DNA from: an uncultured Prevotellaceae bacterium
Lineage (GTDB): Bacteria; Bacteroidota; Bacteroidia; Bacteroidales; Bacteroidaceae
Length of the DNA stretch: 64,000 nucleotides
Direction of reading: 5' to 3'
Assembly: GCA_902780635.1 (NCBI GenBank)
Contig: CACZGH010000002.1
Span: 62,001-126,000 of the forward strand
The position numbers and the translations under genes were made by a program. Position 1 is the stretch's first letter, and each line of letters opens with the position of its first letter. Under the pieces are notes generated by a model. It saw only the letters and a list, made by a program, of their open reading frames with translations, ran no database searches and was not told the DNA's origin. Shown one piece after another: positions 47,421-55,266 of this stretch.

Positions 47421-48193
47421 TGAATTATATTGATACCCATATCCATATTGACGGTGCGGAGTTTGACGAAGATCGTCAGTTAGTCATCTCACGTGCCCGC
47501 GAGGCAGGGGTCACCCGGATGCTGGTGCCCGCCATCGACCTGCCCTCTCTCGACACCGTCATGAGTGTGTGCCGGCAGAATCCAGGTTTTGCGTATCCTA
47601 TGTTGGGCCTGCATCCTGAGGAGGTGAGGGCCGACTATGTGAGCGTGTTGGAGCAGATGAGGCAGCGGCTGACGCCCGACATCATCGCCATCGGCGAAGT
47701 AGGACTTGACTATTATTGGAGCCGTGAGTTTGAAAAAGAGCAGGCTGATGCTTTTGAGCGTCAGGTGCAGTGGTCGTGTGAGACCGGGCTGCCGCTGATG
47801 ATTCACTGCCGCAAGGCACAGAACGAGTTGGTGGCTATCCTACGCCGCTACCGTGACCGTTTGCCAGGTGGGGTGTTTCATTGCTTTACAGGCAATGCCA
47901 TCGAGGCGGCACAGTTGTTGGAGTTCGACAACTTCGTCTTAGGTATCGGAGGCGTGCTCACCTTTAAGAAGAGTCTTCTGCCTCAGACCCTTGCCCATGT
48001 GCCGTTGGATCGCATCGTGTTGGAGACCGACGCCCCCTATATGGCACCAGTGCCTATGCGCGGCAAACGCAACGAGAGTGCTTATCTTGTTTATGTCATT
48101 CAGCGGCTGGCTGAGGTATATGGCGTCAGTGAGGAGGAAGTAGCCAGGGCGACTACAGCCACTGCGCTACGTACATTCAAGAAGATCGTATGA
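47420..48193 (+). CDS. tatD: TatD-family metal-dependent deoxyribonuclease
   Basis: A 257-residue TIM-barrel hydrolase, a 3'-5' exonuclease involved in DNA repair or turnover in known members. Metal ligands: H7 and H9 in DTHIHIDG, E in IGEVGLDYYW (about 93), H in MIHCRKA (about 129), H in VFHCFTGN (about 154), D in LETDAPYMAP (about 203). The start overlaps the previous stop by one base and its own stop overlaps the next start (ATGA), so this is a tightly coupled set. Confidence 0.92.
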   Translation: MNYIDTHIHIDGAEFDEDRQLVISRAREAGVTRMLVPAIDLPSLDTVMSVCRQNPGFAYPMLGLHPEEVRADYVSVLEQMRQRLTPDIIAIGEVGLDYYWSREFEKEQADAFERQVQWSCETGLPLMIHCRKAQNELVAILRRYRDRLPGGVFHCFTGNAIEAAQLLEFDNFVLGIGGVLTFKKSLLPQTLAHVPLDRIVLETDAPYMAPVPMRGKRNESAYLVYVIQRLAEVYGVSEEEVARATTATALRTFKKIV

Positions 48194-49446
48194 GACGGAG
48201 CGTTTTTTCATTCTGCCTGTTGTTCGTTTTCTGCCTGACGCTTCATGCGGAGCAGGCCGATACACTTGCTCGTCACTGGGGTGGCAGCCTTCAAGTCAGT
48301 CCAGGCTGGGCCCTCGTTATGGACAAGTATCAAAAGAAATGGCAGAAAGGCCGTCGCAATTTCTCTTTCGGTGGCGAGGTCACCTATTCGGCATTGCGGT
48401 CAGACAGTGATGTGTTTGCTGCGGCGTATGGCTATCCCACCATCAGCTTGGGGGTGCAATACAGCTTTAATCATGGAGTCACCATGCATCGCGACCCTGA
48501 CCCTGAATGGGGCATGGCAGAAGAGGTAGACTACGACTCTTATCTGGGCAACTCTCTGGCTCTTTATGGTTCTTTTGCCCGTCCCTTTTTCCGCAATCAG
48601 CGGTGGGAGGCAGACTACTCCATCAATATCGGGGTGGGGTATAGCCCTACAAAGTACAACCCTGTCTACAATGTCGACAACGAGATGATCGGGGCACGCT
48701 GGCTCATTTTCTTCGGTGCCGGGCTCCATGCCTCTTATCGGGTGGCTCGTGACTGGGGACTAAAGGCCGGTGTGGAATACTGGCATCTGAGCAATGGTGC
48801 CCTCAACCGGCCCAACAAGGGTGCCAATTTCCTTGGTCCGTCTTTGGCATTGGTCTATGAACCCTATTACAAGGATGTGGTGCTCCCCGATACGGCTCTT
48901 TCCCGCAAGGCTTTCAAGCGGTATGTCTATCTCAATTTCACTGCCGGTGTGGGTGGCAAGTCGCTCAATGAAGACTGGCAGAAGACGCAGTTTCAGACAA
49001 GTACCGACGACCCTGAGTATCGCACATCTACTTTTCCGCACTATATGGCCTATTCGTTTCAGGCCGATCTGATGTACCGTTATCACCGCAAGTGGGCTTC
49101 CGGCATCGGTTTTGATGTGTTTTATGGCACTTATGCCTCACATGTGAGAAAGATGGATGAGGCCAAAGGTTTGTCCATCCCCCACAGCCCTTGGTCGTTT
49201 GGCATCGCCTTCAAGCACCAGGTGTTTTATCACAATCTCTCCATGTCCATGTCTGCCGGACCTTATCTCTATCGTCGGATGGGCGACAATGCCAAGCGCA
49301 TAGAAAAGTCTTATTATGAGCGCATAGGCCTCCTGTATACCATCCCGCACACTGGCGGGCTGTCCGTAGGAGGTTATGTGAAGGCTCATTTAGGCAAGGC
49401 CGACTTCACCGAGTTTGTGGTCGCTTATCCTATTGTGCTGTGGTGA
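48190..49446 (+). CDS. Acyloxyacyl hydrolase/PagL-like outer-membrane protein
   Basis: A 418-residue outer-membrane barrel with signal peptide (1-20, TLHAEQ). The stretch VEYWHLSNGALNRPNKGANFLGPSL (about 195-220) holds the His-Ser pair and N-rich turn of the PagL lipid A 3-O-deacylase family, with other strands rich in aromatic residues throughout. PagL removes a fatty acid from lipid A, which changes outer-membrane stability and host recognition. The protein is about twice the length of Pseudomonas PagL, with a second barrel-like half (about 240-418). Deacylase activity is inferred from the motif. Last gene of the operon, coupled to tatD by ATGA. Confidence 0.7.
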   Translation: MRRSVFSFCLLFVFCLTLHAEQADTLARHWGGSLQVSPGWALVMDKYQKKWQKGRRNFSFGGEVTYSALRSDSDVFAAAYGYPTISLGVQYSFNHGVTMHRDPDPEWGMAEEVDYDSYLGNSLALYGSFARPFFRNQRWEADYSINIGVGYSPTKYNPVYNVDNEMIGARWLIFFGAGLHASYRVARDWGLKAGVEYWHLSNGALNRPNKGANFLGPSLALVYEPYYKDVVLPDTALSRKAFKRYVYLNFTAGVGGKSLNEDWQKTQFQTSTDDPEYRTSTFPHYMAYSFQADLMYRYHRKWASGIGFDVFYGTYASHVRKMDEAKGLSIPHSPWSFGIAFKHQVFYHNLSMSMSAGPYLYRRMGDNAKRIEKSYYERIGLLYTIPHTGGLSVGGYVKAHLGKADFTEFVVAYPIVLW

Positions 49447-49501
49447 GAATCCGCCTCTCGAAATATCTCGAGGACGAGGTTCATTGAGTATACAACATCA
49501 A

Positions 49502-49529
49502 TCAAGGATCGCATCACTGCGACCCTTGA
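49502..49529. terminator. Hairpin after the PagL-like gene
   Basis: TCAAGGATCGCA (49502-49513) pairs with TGCGACCCTTGA (49518-49529) at 11 of 12 positions around a 4-base loop. There is no clean T run, so it may stabilise or end the message weakly. Confidence 0.5.
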
Positions 49530-49664
49530 CTCATTCCCGGGATACTTTTTAACCTTTATGAAATATTGTGTTTCCATGATTGTCTAGTGGTTCTCATTTC
49601 CGCTTATTGCTTAGGAGTAATAAGCATTGGATGATGGACAAAGGTACACAAAAAGCATGAAATA

Positions 49665-49723
49665 GCCCTCGGCTAAAACTGGAATATGGAAGCCGAGGGT
49701 GCCACTCTCAAAATAGTTTGAGA
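49665..49723. terminator. Two hairpins in the convergent gap before the Crp-family gene
   Basis: GCCCTCGGCT (49665-49674) pairs with AGCCGAGGGT (49691-49700), and TCTCAAA (49706-49712) pairs with TTTGAGA (49717-49723). They lie between two converging genes and probably stop one or both transcripts. Otherwise the gap 49447-49804 shows no gene. Confidence 0.55.
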
Positions 49724-49804
49724 AAAATGCGTTAAAGTGAGGGAAAATATGAATTGATTAACAATTCGGTTGAGCTTAAGCGAATTAAAAATAATTCAGT
49801 CTTC

Positions 49805-50395
49805 TTACTGCTCAAACGTCATTTCCTTGCGAAGTTTGCTGAGATATGTGGGGGTGATGTTGAGAAAAGAGGCGATGTCCTTCAGCGAGAGCATCTGTAC
49901 AATCTGCGGACAGCGATTGAGCAGTTGGCGATAACGGCCACGGGCTGTGTAGCGGTAGTGGTCGAGGTCTCGGGCATAGACCATCTTGAATAGGTTCTTC
50001 AGTATCTTCAAGTCCATATTCGCCATCTTTGGGTCGTTGTCAATCAGGGTCTGCAGTTCCTGTCCGCTGATGACGCGCACCTCGCAGGGCATGTCCGCCT
50101 CGATGCACACCTCAGAAATGTCGCCATCGAGGCAATAGGGGAAGTCGGATACAAACTCACCCTCGAAGGCGAAGCCCGTGCAGTAATCCTTTCCCTCTTC
50201 GTCGTTATGAACTATGTATTTGAAGCAGCCCCGCTCCACGAAGGCCACCCACTTCGCTGGTTCACCCACCTCCTCCAACATCTCGCCTCGCTCCATCACG
50301 CGCCTCTCCCCGTACTCCATACAGTAGTCCCGTAGGATCTCTAGATCCAACCCTTCCTTGTAGGAATTAAAGTGCTTGTTCGTTGCCATAATCAT
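49805..50395 (-). CDS. Crp/Fnr-family transcriptional regulator
   Basis: A 196-residue protein with a cyclic-nucleotide-binding-like beta-roll (about 25-125; GEPAKWVAFVERGCFKYIV, then EGEFVSDFPYCLDG), a dimerisation helix (about 128-155) and a C-terminal helix-turn-helix (LSLKDIASFLNITPTYLSKLRKE, about 168-190). There is no Fnr-type N-terminal cysteine set; C25, C57, C71, C87, C96 and C103 are scattered. The ligand is not known. It lies downstream of, and on the same strand as, the nrf/ccs genes, separated by 169 bases and with its own -7 box. ATG at 50395 or 50389 could be the start. Confidence 0.85.
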   Translation of the reverse strand: MIMATNKHFNSYKEGLDLEILRDYCMEYGERRVMERGEMLEEVGEPAKWVAFVERGCFKYIVHNDEEGKDYCTGFAFEGEFVSDFPYCLDGDISEVCIEADMPCEVRVISGQELQTLIDNDPKMANMDLKILKNLFKMVYARDLDHYRYTARGRYRQLLNRCPQIVQMLSLKDIASFLNITPTYLSKLRKEMTFEQ

Positions 50396-50415
50396 TAATT
50401 CGCAATTTCTGAGTG

Positions 50416-50423
50416 CAAAGGTA
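50416..50423 (-). promoter_or_regulatory. -7 box TACCTTTG for the first Crp-family gene
   Basis: On the minus strand 50423 to 50416 reads TACCTTTG, about 21 bases upstream of the ATG at 50395. Confidence 0.55.
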
Positions 50424-50440
50424 TTCTTTTTTTATCATAA

Positions 50441-50617
50441 TTAGCCTGTCTTTTCCAGAGGAAAGGGGAGAGTAAGTACAATTCGTTGTCACCAGCCGAG
50501 ATAAAAGACTATCGCCTGGCCGATGATGGCATCTATTATGTCAGCCGGATGTTCACTTTTTACGTCATGCGCTATACGTATGGACGCTGCTGCCCTGTGC
50601 GCTTGGCAGATAATTGA
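50441..50617 (+). pseudogene. Coding-like remnant between the Crp-family gene and ccsA
   Basis: One plus-strand frame is open from 50441 to a TGA at 50615-50617 (about 58 codons) and reads like a real protein in its second half: SLSPAEIKDYRLADDGIYYV, then SRMFTFYVMRYTYG. Codon use (GCC, GGC, GAT) resembles genes of this window. There is no upstream ATG, and the end overlaps the 3' end of ccsA on the other strand. It may be a leftover of a gene destroyed by rearrangement, or chance. Confidence 0.3.
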
Positions 50618-51350
50618 TGCCCCACCAGCACATTTGGAGCAGGATAAAAGCTGCAATGAGCATCCAGAGCGACAGACGTAGGCGGTGGCGTGGCATCAAC
50701 CGGTAGTGGATGTAGGCTAAATAGGCAAACCACGTGATGGCCGCCCATGTCTCTTTAGGATCCCACGACCAGTAGTGCCCCCAGGCCTCTTTGGCCCATA
50801 AAGCACCGAAGAGCATGCCGATGGTCATAAAGGCCAGTCCCACGTATACGAGGTTGTCTGTGATTTCCATTTCCTCGTCTGTCGGTTGCTCTTTCTTGAA
50901 AAACAGCAGATAGAGCGCCATGACGGTGGCGGCACCGAGGAGCGCGTAGGCAAACATATAGACGATGACGTGAGGGGCGAACCATGGGCTTTGTAGTGCG
51001 GGCATCAGCGTCTTGGAGTGAATCTCAGGCTTGAAGAGGTTGACGCAGATGAAGACGGTGGCCAGGATGGTCGAGAAAGTGAGTATCCACTTGTATTTCC
51101 ACCGGCTATAGACCATGAGGCCTGCCAGTGGCAGGAAAAAGGAATACCACAGCCGTGTCTCACCCATGGTGCGAAGTGGTGGGCGTTCCAAAGAGACCCA
51201 CATAAGAAGGATGTAGCTGAAAAACACAGCCAGGCCGGCCGCTGTGAAAAGAAAGGCGGTGCGGCTCTTTTCTTTCCATGCTCCGACAGCCCCTGCTATC
51301 CATAGCAGCAGTGCCACAAAAGCGAAATAGATCAATTGGTCCCAACTCAT
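50565..51350 (-). CDS. ccsA: Cytochrome c biogenesis protein CcsA-like
   Basis: A 261-residue inner-membrane protein with eight or so helices that handles haem for System II cytochrome c assembly. The conserved tryptophan-rich haem-handling motif is WGHYWSWDPKETWAAITWF (about 190-208). Histidines in WFAPHVIVYMFAY (about 125) and YIHYR (about 215) would be haem ligands. Start is the ATG at 51350, which overlaps the stop of the resB-like gene (ATGA). With the two nrf genes it makes a self-contained cytochrome c production unit. Its presence directly after nrfHA suggests it serves NrfA, including the unusual CxxCK haem. Confidence 0.88.
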   Translation of the reverse strand: MSWDQLIYFAFVALLLWIAGAVGAWKEKSRTAFLFTAAGLAVFFSYILLMWVSLERPPLRTMGETRLWYSFFLPLAGLMVYSRWKYKWILTFSTILATVFICVNLFKPEIHSKTLMPALQSPWFAPHVIVYMFAYALLGAATVMALYLLFFKKEQPTDEEMEITDNLVYVGLAFMTIGMLFGALWAKEAWGHYWSWDPKETWAAITWFAYLAYIHYRLMPRHRLRLSLWMLIAAFILLQMCWWGINYLPSAQGSSVHTYSA

Positions 51351-52231
51351 GGCTTTTTCCTCCTCTTTACTCCTATGACAAACATACATACAGCGCCCGC
51401 CAGCATCATGTAGATACCGGTGTAGACCGTTGGCAACCAAGGGTCGCTCACTAGTTCCAGGATACTGATGTTACTCATACGGCCCATTGCCGTGTCATAG
51501 CCATATTGATAGATTTTCCAACCCTCCACTTCGACAGGTTTGTTCACGTCGACGGTGGCTTGGATGTTCTGGCCCGTTTTGGTCAGAATCTGCACCTCAG
51601 AGGCGAAGCGCTTGGGGCTGCCGTCGTCATACTCCTCCATGATGAATCGTTTCAGTTCGATGGCGATGGGTAGTTCTTTGACCAAGCCGTCGTCGCTGAG
51701 GGCGCGCCACTCCGGCTCTCCGATGGCGGTGATCATCTTCAGACGTTGCATGTCAGCGTTGCCCAGGGTGGCAGTGGTGATAGCGATGAAGAGGCCGAGG
51801 TGGTTGAGCAAAAAGGGGATGTCGCGCCGCCAGTGGAAATGTAGGATGTGATGGATGATGACTTGGGAGAGTATGACGGTGATATAGACATACACCAACA
51901 CAAAAGGCCAAAAAGAGAGCATGTTATAAATCCAGGCTCCGTTGACCGTCTGACGGGTGAGGCCCATGATGATGGTGAGGCCCACCGCGAAGAGCAGCGC
52001 AGGCACGGCTGCACGGTAGGTGCTTAGGAAACGGAAAGCATACACCCACCGGCGGAGCAGATAGATGCTGACACATAGCACGATAAGGCCGGTGAACACA
52101 ATGATGTTGGCTGGCCAGGCAAACGAATCCCAAATGACAGGGCCGATACTCAGTTCGAGCATCAGTCCTGCCACTACCAGGCCACAACAGATGACGAAGC
52201 CTTCACGGAGTGTCCATGGCTTGGTCCACAT
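51347..52231 (-). CDS. Cytochrome c biogenesis protein, ResB-like
   Basis: A 294-residue protein, the second System II component that works with CcsA. Four hydrophobic segments in the first half (about 15-35, 40-60, 70-90, 100-125), a periplasmic stretch (about 150-265) and a last helix (about 268-287) before a basic end (VKRRKKP). The periplasmic part has VEVEGWKIYQYGYD, the ResB-like ligand region. It is shorter than Bacillus ResB (over 500 residues), so it is a compact version. Start ATG at 52231 shares its last base with the nrfA stop (TGATG). Together with CcsA it attaches haem to NrfA and NrfH. Confidence 0.78.
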   Translation of the reverse strand: MWTKPWTLREGFVICCGLVVAGLMLELSIGPVIWDSFAWPANIIVFTGLIVLCVSIYLLRRWVYAFRFLSTYRAAVPALLFAVGLTIIMGLTRQTVNGAWIYNMLSFWPFVLVYVYITVILSQVIIHHILHFHWRRDIPFLLNHLGLFIAITTATLGNADMQRLKMITAIGEPEWRALSDDGLVKELPIAIELKRFIMEEYDDGSPKRFASEVQILTKTGQNIQATVDVNKPVEVEGWKIYQYGYDTAMGRMSNISILELVSDPWLPTVYTGIYMMLAGAVCMFVIGVKRRKKP

Positions 52232-53778
52232 CAGAGAGATACGAGTTTGCCGTTCTTCTTGGCTTCTTCTATCCACTTGGGCTCAATCTCTTGCAGGAAA
52301 CGCTGCTTGTTGGCGTTCAAGGTCTTCATGTCAAGACCGATGGCGGCCTGAGCCTTCGCCTTGGTGGAATAGTCGGGTACGGGAATCTCGCCAGTGTGTC
52401 CATGCTTGGCAGCCACACGGGCAATCAGCAGACGTGCCTGCTGAGCATAGTCTACAGAGTGGGAGAGCAGACGGGTCACCTCCTGGGGTGCATGGAAGGT
52501 GGCACCGTGGGAGGCGATGGCATAGTCCCAGCGCCACTGACTCTTGCGCAACAGGGCCTGGATGGGAGCCATCTCTGCTTCGGTGGCACCCTTGTCGATG
52601 ATGAACTTCGCCTCGAAGTGGGCACGGGCTAACTCTTGCTCAGCACGGTCGCGCACTTCGTTGCACTTTTCCTGACGCTCATAGACATTCTGGCGCAACA
52701 CCTCAGCATCCTGACGGTGACAGGTCTGACAGGTGCGGTCTATCTTAGCCAGCGGCGACATGATCTGATGGTCGGAGAACTTCACGCCACCCTCGCTCTT
52801 GTAAGGCATGTGACAGTCGGCACAACTGACCCCACGCTGGGCGTGGATGCCCTGTTGCGACATCTCCCAGCCTGGATGCTGAGCTTTCAGGATCTTGGTC
52901 TTGGACAGCGGATGGATATAGTCGTAAAAACCAATCTCGTCAAACCACTTCTCTGCAGCCTCGCAGGTCAGGCCATAGTGCTGCGGGAAGACCAGGTAAT
53001 TGGCCTTGCCTGGGTTGTTGGGGTCGTCGGGCTTGATGAAGTAATACTCCACGTGGCACTGCGCACAAACCAGTGACCGCATCTCCTGATGAGAAGCTTT
53101 CTTCACATCCTTGCCCACACGGGCAAAAGCCTCATAGATGGCGGGACGTGCAGGGCGCAAATCCATCGTGCGGGCATCGTGACAGTCGGAACAGCCGATG
53201 GGGTTCACCTCTTCGGCACCCAGTTCACTCCACTTCTTAGCATAGAAGTTGGCTGGGTCCATGACTGACTTCGAATCACTCAGTTCGCGCATCATGCGAG
53301 GCACATCAGGACCTTTACACGTCCAGCAGGTGGCGGGCTGCATGTCCGCGGCGATAGAGTCGGCCCCAATCTGTATGCCAGGGTTGCCCGTACGCAGAAT
53401 CTTGCGCATGTCCTCAAGTGCGTGCTTGTGTCCACGGGGTGTGTTGTAATGGCGTGAGAAAGCGTAGCCAGCCCACAGCACCACCATTTCAGGACGTGCC
53501 TCCAGTACGTCGACTTCCTGAGAACTGTTGAACTTCGATTTGAAGGTGGTGTCCTCAGTCATCGACCATGTCTCATACTCACGGGGATAGTCGGCCTTGA
53601 ACTTCTCGTTCTGTGCGATGATGGAGTCGGTAAACTCAGTGCGCTTGTTGTTGAACACACTGGCCACCTCAGCCCGGCGTTCCATCAGCGATGAAACGAG
53701 CAGGCCTAAAAGAAACACTAAGACCATGGAGCCTCCGAAGAGCGCCCAGCCTTGCCATTTTTTCAATTTCTTTGCCAT
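52231..53778 (-). CDS. nrfA: Cytochrome c nitrite reductase, catalytic subunit
   Basis: A 515-residue periplasmic pentahaem enzyme reducing nitrite to ammonium with six electrons. Haem sites: C151-W-T-C-K155 (active-site haem with lysine ligand), C196-x-x-C-H200, C238-x-x-C-H242, C319-x-x-C-H323 and C350-x-x-C-H354. The active-site tyrosine is in CHVEYYF after the third motif. An N-terminal hydrophobic segment (about 12-32) is a signal or membrane anchor. The ATG at 53778 is chosen; an upstream TTG (53796) is unlikely. Order on the strand is nrfH, nrfA, resB-like, ccsA with 70, overlap and overlap spacing. Confidence 0.96.
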   Translation of the reverse strand: MAKKLKKWQGWALFGGSMVLVFLLGLLVSSLMERRAEVASVFNNKRTEFTDSIIAQNEKFKADYPREYETWSMTEDTTFKSKFNSSQEVDVLEARPEMVVLWAGYAFSRHYNTPRGHKHALEDMRKILRTGNPGIQIGADSIAADMQPATCWTCKGPDVPRMMRELSDSKSVMDPANFYAKKWSELGAEEVNPIGCSDCHDARTMDLRPARPAIYEAFARVGKDVKKASHQEMRSLVCAQCHVEYYFIKPDDPNNPGKANYLVFPQHYGLTCEAAEKWFDEIGFYDYIHPLSKTKILKAQHPGWEMSQQGIHAQRGVSCADCHMPYKSEGGVKFSDHQIMSPLAKIDRTCQTCHRQDAEVLRQNVYERQEKCNEVRDRAEQELARAHFEAKFIIDKGATEAEMAPIQALLRKSQWRWDYAIASHGATFHAPQEVTRLLSHSVDYAQQARLLIARVAAKHGHTGEIPVPDYSTKAKAQAAIGLDMKTLNANKQRFLQEIEPKWIEEAKKNGKLVSL

Positions 53779-53848
53779 AATATTTGTTTTTTTCAAGTTT
53801 CGGTTTGGGATAGAAGTGGAGGAGTGAAGAAGTGGAGAAGTGCAGACA

Positions 53849-54442
53849 TTACCGGCCTGTCAGACCATGAAGCCATTCGGGCACAGGACTGGGTGGCAAA
53901 GGGGTCACACCCTCCGCTGCCGGTGTGCTCGATAGTGAGTTCATGCCGCCATGGGGCACGTTGCGGTGGCAGTCCCAGCAGGCTTTGCCTTCGCCTCGCT
54001 TGGCCATCATATAGTCGATACGGCCGGTCTTGACAAACTCCTGGTTGAGCTGGGTGTGGCAACGGATGCAGTTGTTCATGATCACCTGGGCACTCATATC
54101 TTCTGCCATGATGGCTTGTCGCTCGGAGTGGGTCACAAAATAGGCTACATGCTTCATGCCGTCCATCGCCTTGAAACCGTATTTGGCCACCAGACTGGAG
54201 TGAGGCACATGACAATCGTTGCAAGTGGCGTCTCTGCCATGCGACGAATGGCTCCATGAGGCGTAGTAGGGCGTCATGATATGACAGTTGACACAGGCTG
54301 ATGGGTTGTCGGCAATATAGGTATGAGCCCGGAGCAAATACATAAACAGACCCCCTAAGCCCACGATCACACCACCCAAGATGAGTAGTCCCACTTTCTG
54401 CTTGTATGAGAATCGGTCGATGATTTGATCAATAATCTTCAT
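53849..54442 (-). CDS. nrfH: Cytochrome c nitrite reductase small subunit (quinol-oxidising)
   Basis: A 197-residue NapC/NirT-type membrane tetrahaem protein that takes electrons from menaquinol and hands them to NrfA. One N-terminal helix (about 17-37, VGLLILGGVIVGLGGLFMYLL) and four CxxCH haem sites: C50, C74, C125 and C155. A Pro-rich end (PLPPSPVPEWL) is a small extension. It is the first gene of the nrf operon; its promoter faces that of the second Crp-family gene across a 155-base gap that holds two palindromes. Confidence 0.95.
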   Translation of the reverse strand: MKIIDQIIDRFSYKQKVGLLILGGVIVGLGGLFMYLLRAHTYIADNPSACVNCHIMTPYYASWSHSSHGRDATCNDCHVPHSSLVAKYGFKAMDGMKHVAYFVTHSERQAIMAEDMSAQVIMNNCIRCHTQLNQEFVKTGRIDYMMAKRGEGKACWDCHRNVPHGGMNSLSSTPAAEGVTPLPPSPVPEWLHGLTGR

Positions 54443-54466
54443 TGATAGACATTTTTTATTTTTTCA

Positions 54467-54474
54467 CAAAAATA
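54467..54474 (-). promoter_or_regulatory. -7 box TATTTTTG for the nrf operon
   Basis: On the minus strand 54474 to 54467 reads TATTTTTG; the predicted transcript start is about 54460, 18 bases before the nrfH ATG. No TTTG at -33, but a palindrome at 54499-54510 lies at about -44.5, where an activator would sit. Confidence 0.6.
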
Positions 54475-54498
54475 CTCATTAATGAGGATAAAGAGGGG

Positions 54499-54540
54499 TA
54501 ACAATTGTTATGCCTGACCCGTAAATTTTGTTAAAATTTA
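54499..54540. promoter_or_regulatory. Two palindromes in the nrfH-crp intergenic region, likely Crp/Fnr operators
   Basis: TAACAATTGTTA (54499-54510) is a perfect 12-base palindrome. TAAATTTT-gtt-AAAATTTA (54522-54540) is a perfect 8-bp inverted repeat with a 3-base spacer. The first is centred about 44.5 bases upstream of the predicted nrfH start and the second about 45 bases upstream of the predicted start of the Crp-family gene. That spacing is close to the class II activator position of Crp/Fnr proteins. Binding is inferred from position only. Confidence 0.55.
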
Positions 54541-54561
54541 GAAAAATTCACAATTTGTTTC

Positions 54562-54569
54562 TATCTTTG
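54562..54569 (+). promoter_or_regulatory. -7 box TATCTTTG for the second Crp-family gene
   Basis: Full TAnnTTTG match; predicted start about 54576, 22 bases before the ATG. Confidence 0.6.
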
Positions 54570-54597
54570 CTATGTGATACTTTTCATTGATTGACGT

Positions 54598-55248
54598 ATG
54601 GATATAGATACTTTAAGAGGACTGTCTGCCTGTCCACTTTTCAAAGGACTGACCGACGAGGAGATCATGGAGGCGATGCACAGCGTGCGCTATCGTGTAC
54701 TGACGTATAAACGAGGCGCTCTCTTCGCCGTGGCGGGGGACGAGTGCCTTCATGCCGATATTATCATCAGCGGTGAGATGACTGCCTCCATGATGAGTCC
54801 ATCGGGCAGAATCATTACCCTCAATATGCATCATTCGGGCAATATGTTGGCTCCCGCTTTTCTCTTTGCTGCCGACAACCACTATCCTGTGACCGTAGAG
54901 GCTGTCGCCGACACCCGTGTGCTACGTCTCATGCGCACGGATATGGAGGCGCTGATTCTTTCCGACAGCCGTATCGCCCTCAATGAGATTCACATCCTCT
55001 CCAATATCGTGTCGTTCCTGACTAAGAAAGTGTCGATGCTCTCTATGAGTGTGCGTGAGAAGGTGGAAAGTTTTTTTAAAGAAGAACAAGGTAGACAACA
55101 GAGCCGGCATCTGAAGATTGACTTGTCACGTCAGGCGTTGGCCGAGCAATTCGGTATCCAGAAATATTCTTTGCAGCGGTGTCTCAGAGAGATGCAGGAG
55201 GCTGGCGAGATACTGATAGAGGGCAGGATCGTGCATCTTTTAAAATAA
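54598..55248 (+). CDS. Crp/Fnr-family regulator, likely controlling nrfHA
   Basis: A 216-residue regulator: beta-roll sensor domain (about 15-120; CPLFKGLTDEEI at the start, FAVAGDECLHADIIISGEM), dimerisation helix (about 122-155) and HTH (LSRQALAEQFGIQKYSLQRCLREM, about 177-200). SACPLFKGLTDEE is a common opening in the HcpR/DNR-like nitrosative-stress group, but ligand-contact residues were not compared. It is transcribed away from nrfH with two palindromes between, which is the typical arrangement of a local regulator. The radical SAM gene begins 18 bases after its stop. Confidence 0.85.
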   Translation: MDIDTLRGLSACPLFKGLTDEEIMEAMHSVRYRVLTYKRGALFAVAGDECLHADIIISGEMTASMMSPSGRIITLNMHHSGNMLAPAFLFAADNHYPVTVEAVADTRVLRLMRTDMEALILSDSRIALNEIHILSNIVSFLTKKVSMLSMSVREKVESFFKEEQGRQQSRHLKIDLSRQALAEQFGIQKYSLQRCLREMQEAGEILIEGRIVHLLK

Positions 55249-55266
55249 CTGACGAGACGCAGTCTT

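Noticed and set aside
53778..53796. Upstream TTG start for nrfA
   Set aside because: The ATG at 53778 gives the usual N-terminus directly before the hydrophobic segment, and TTG would add only six non-typical residues.
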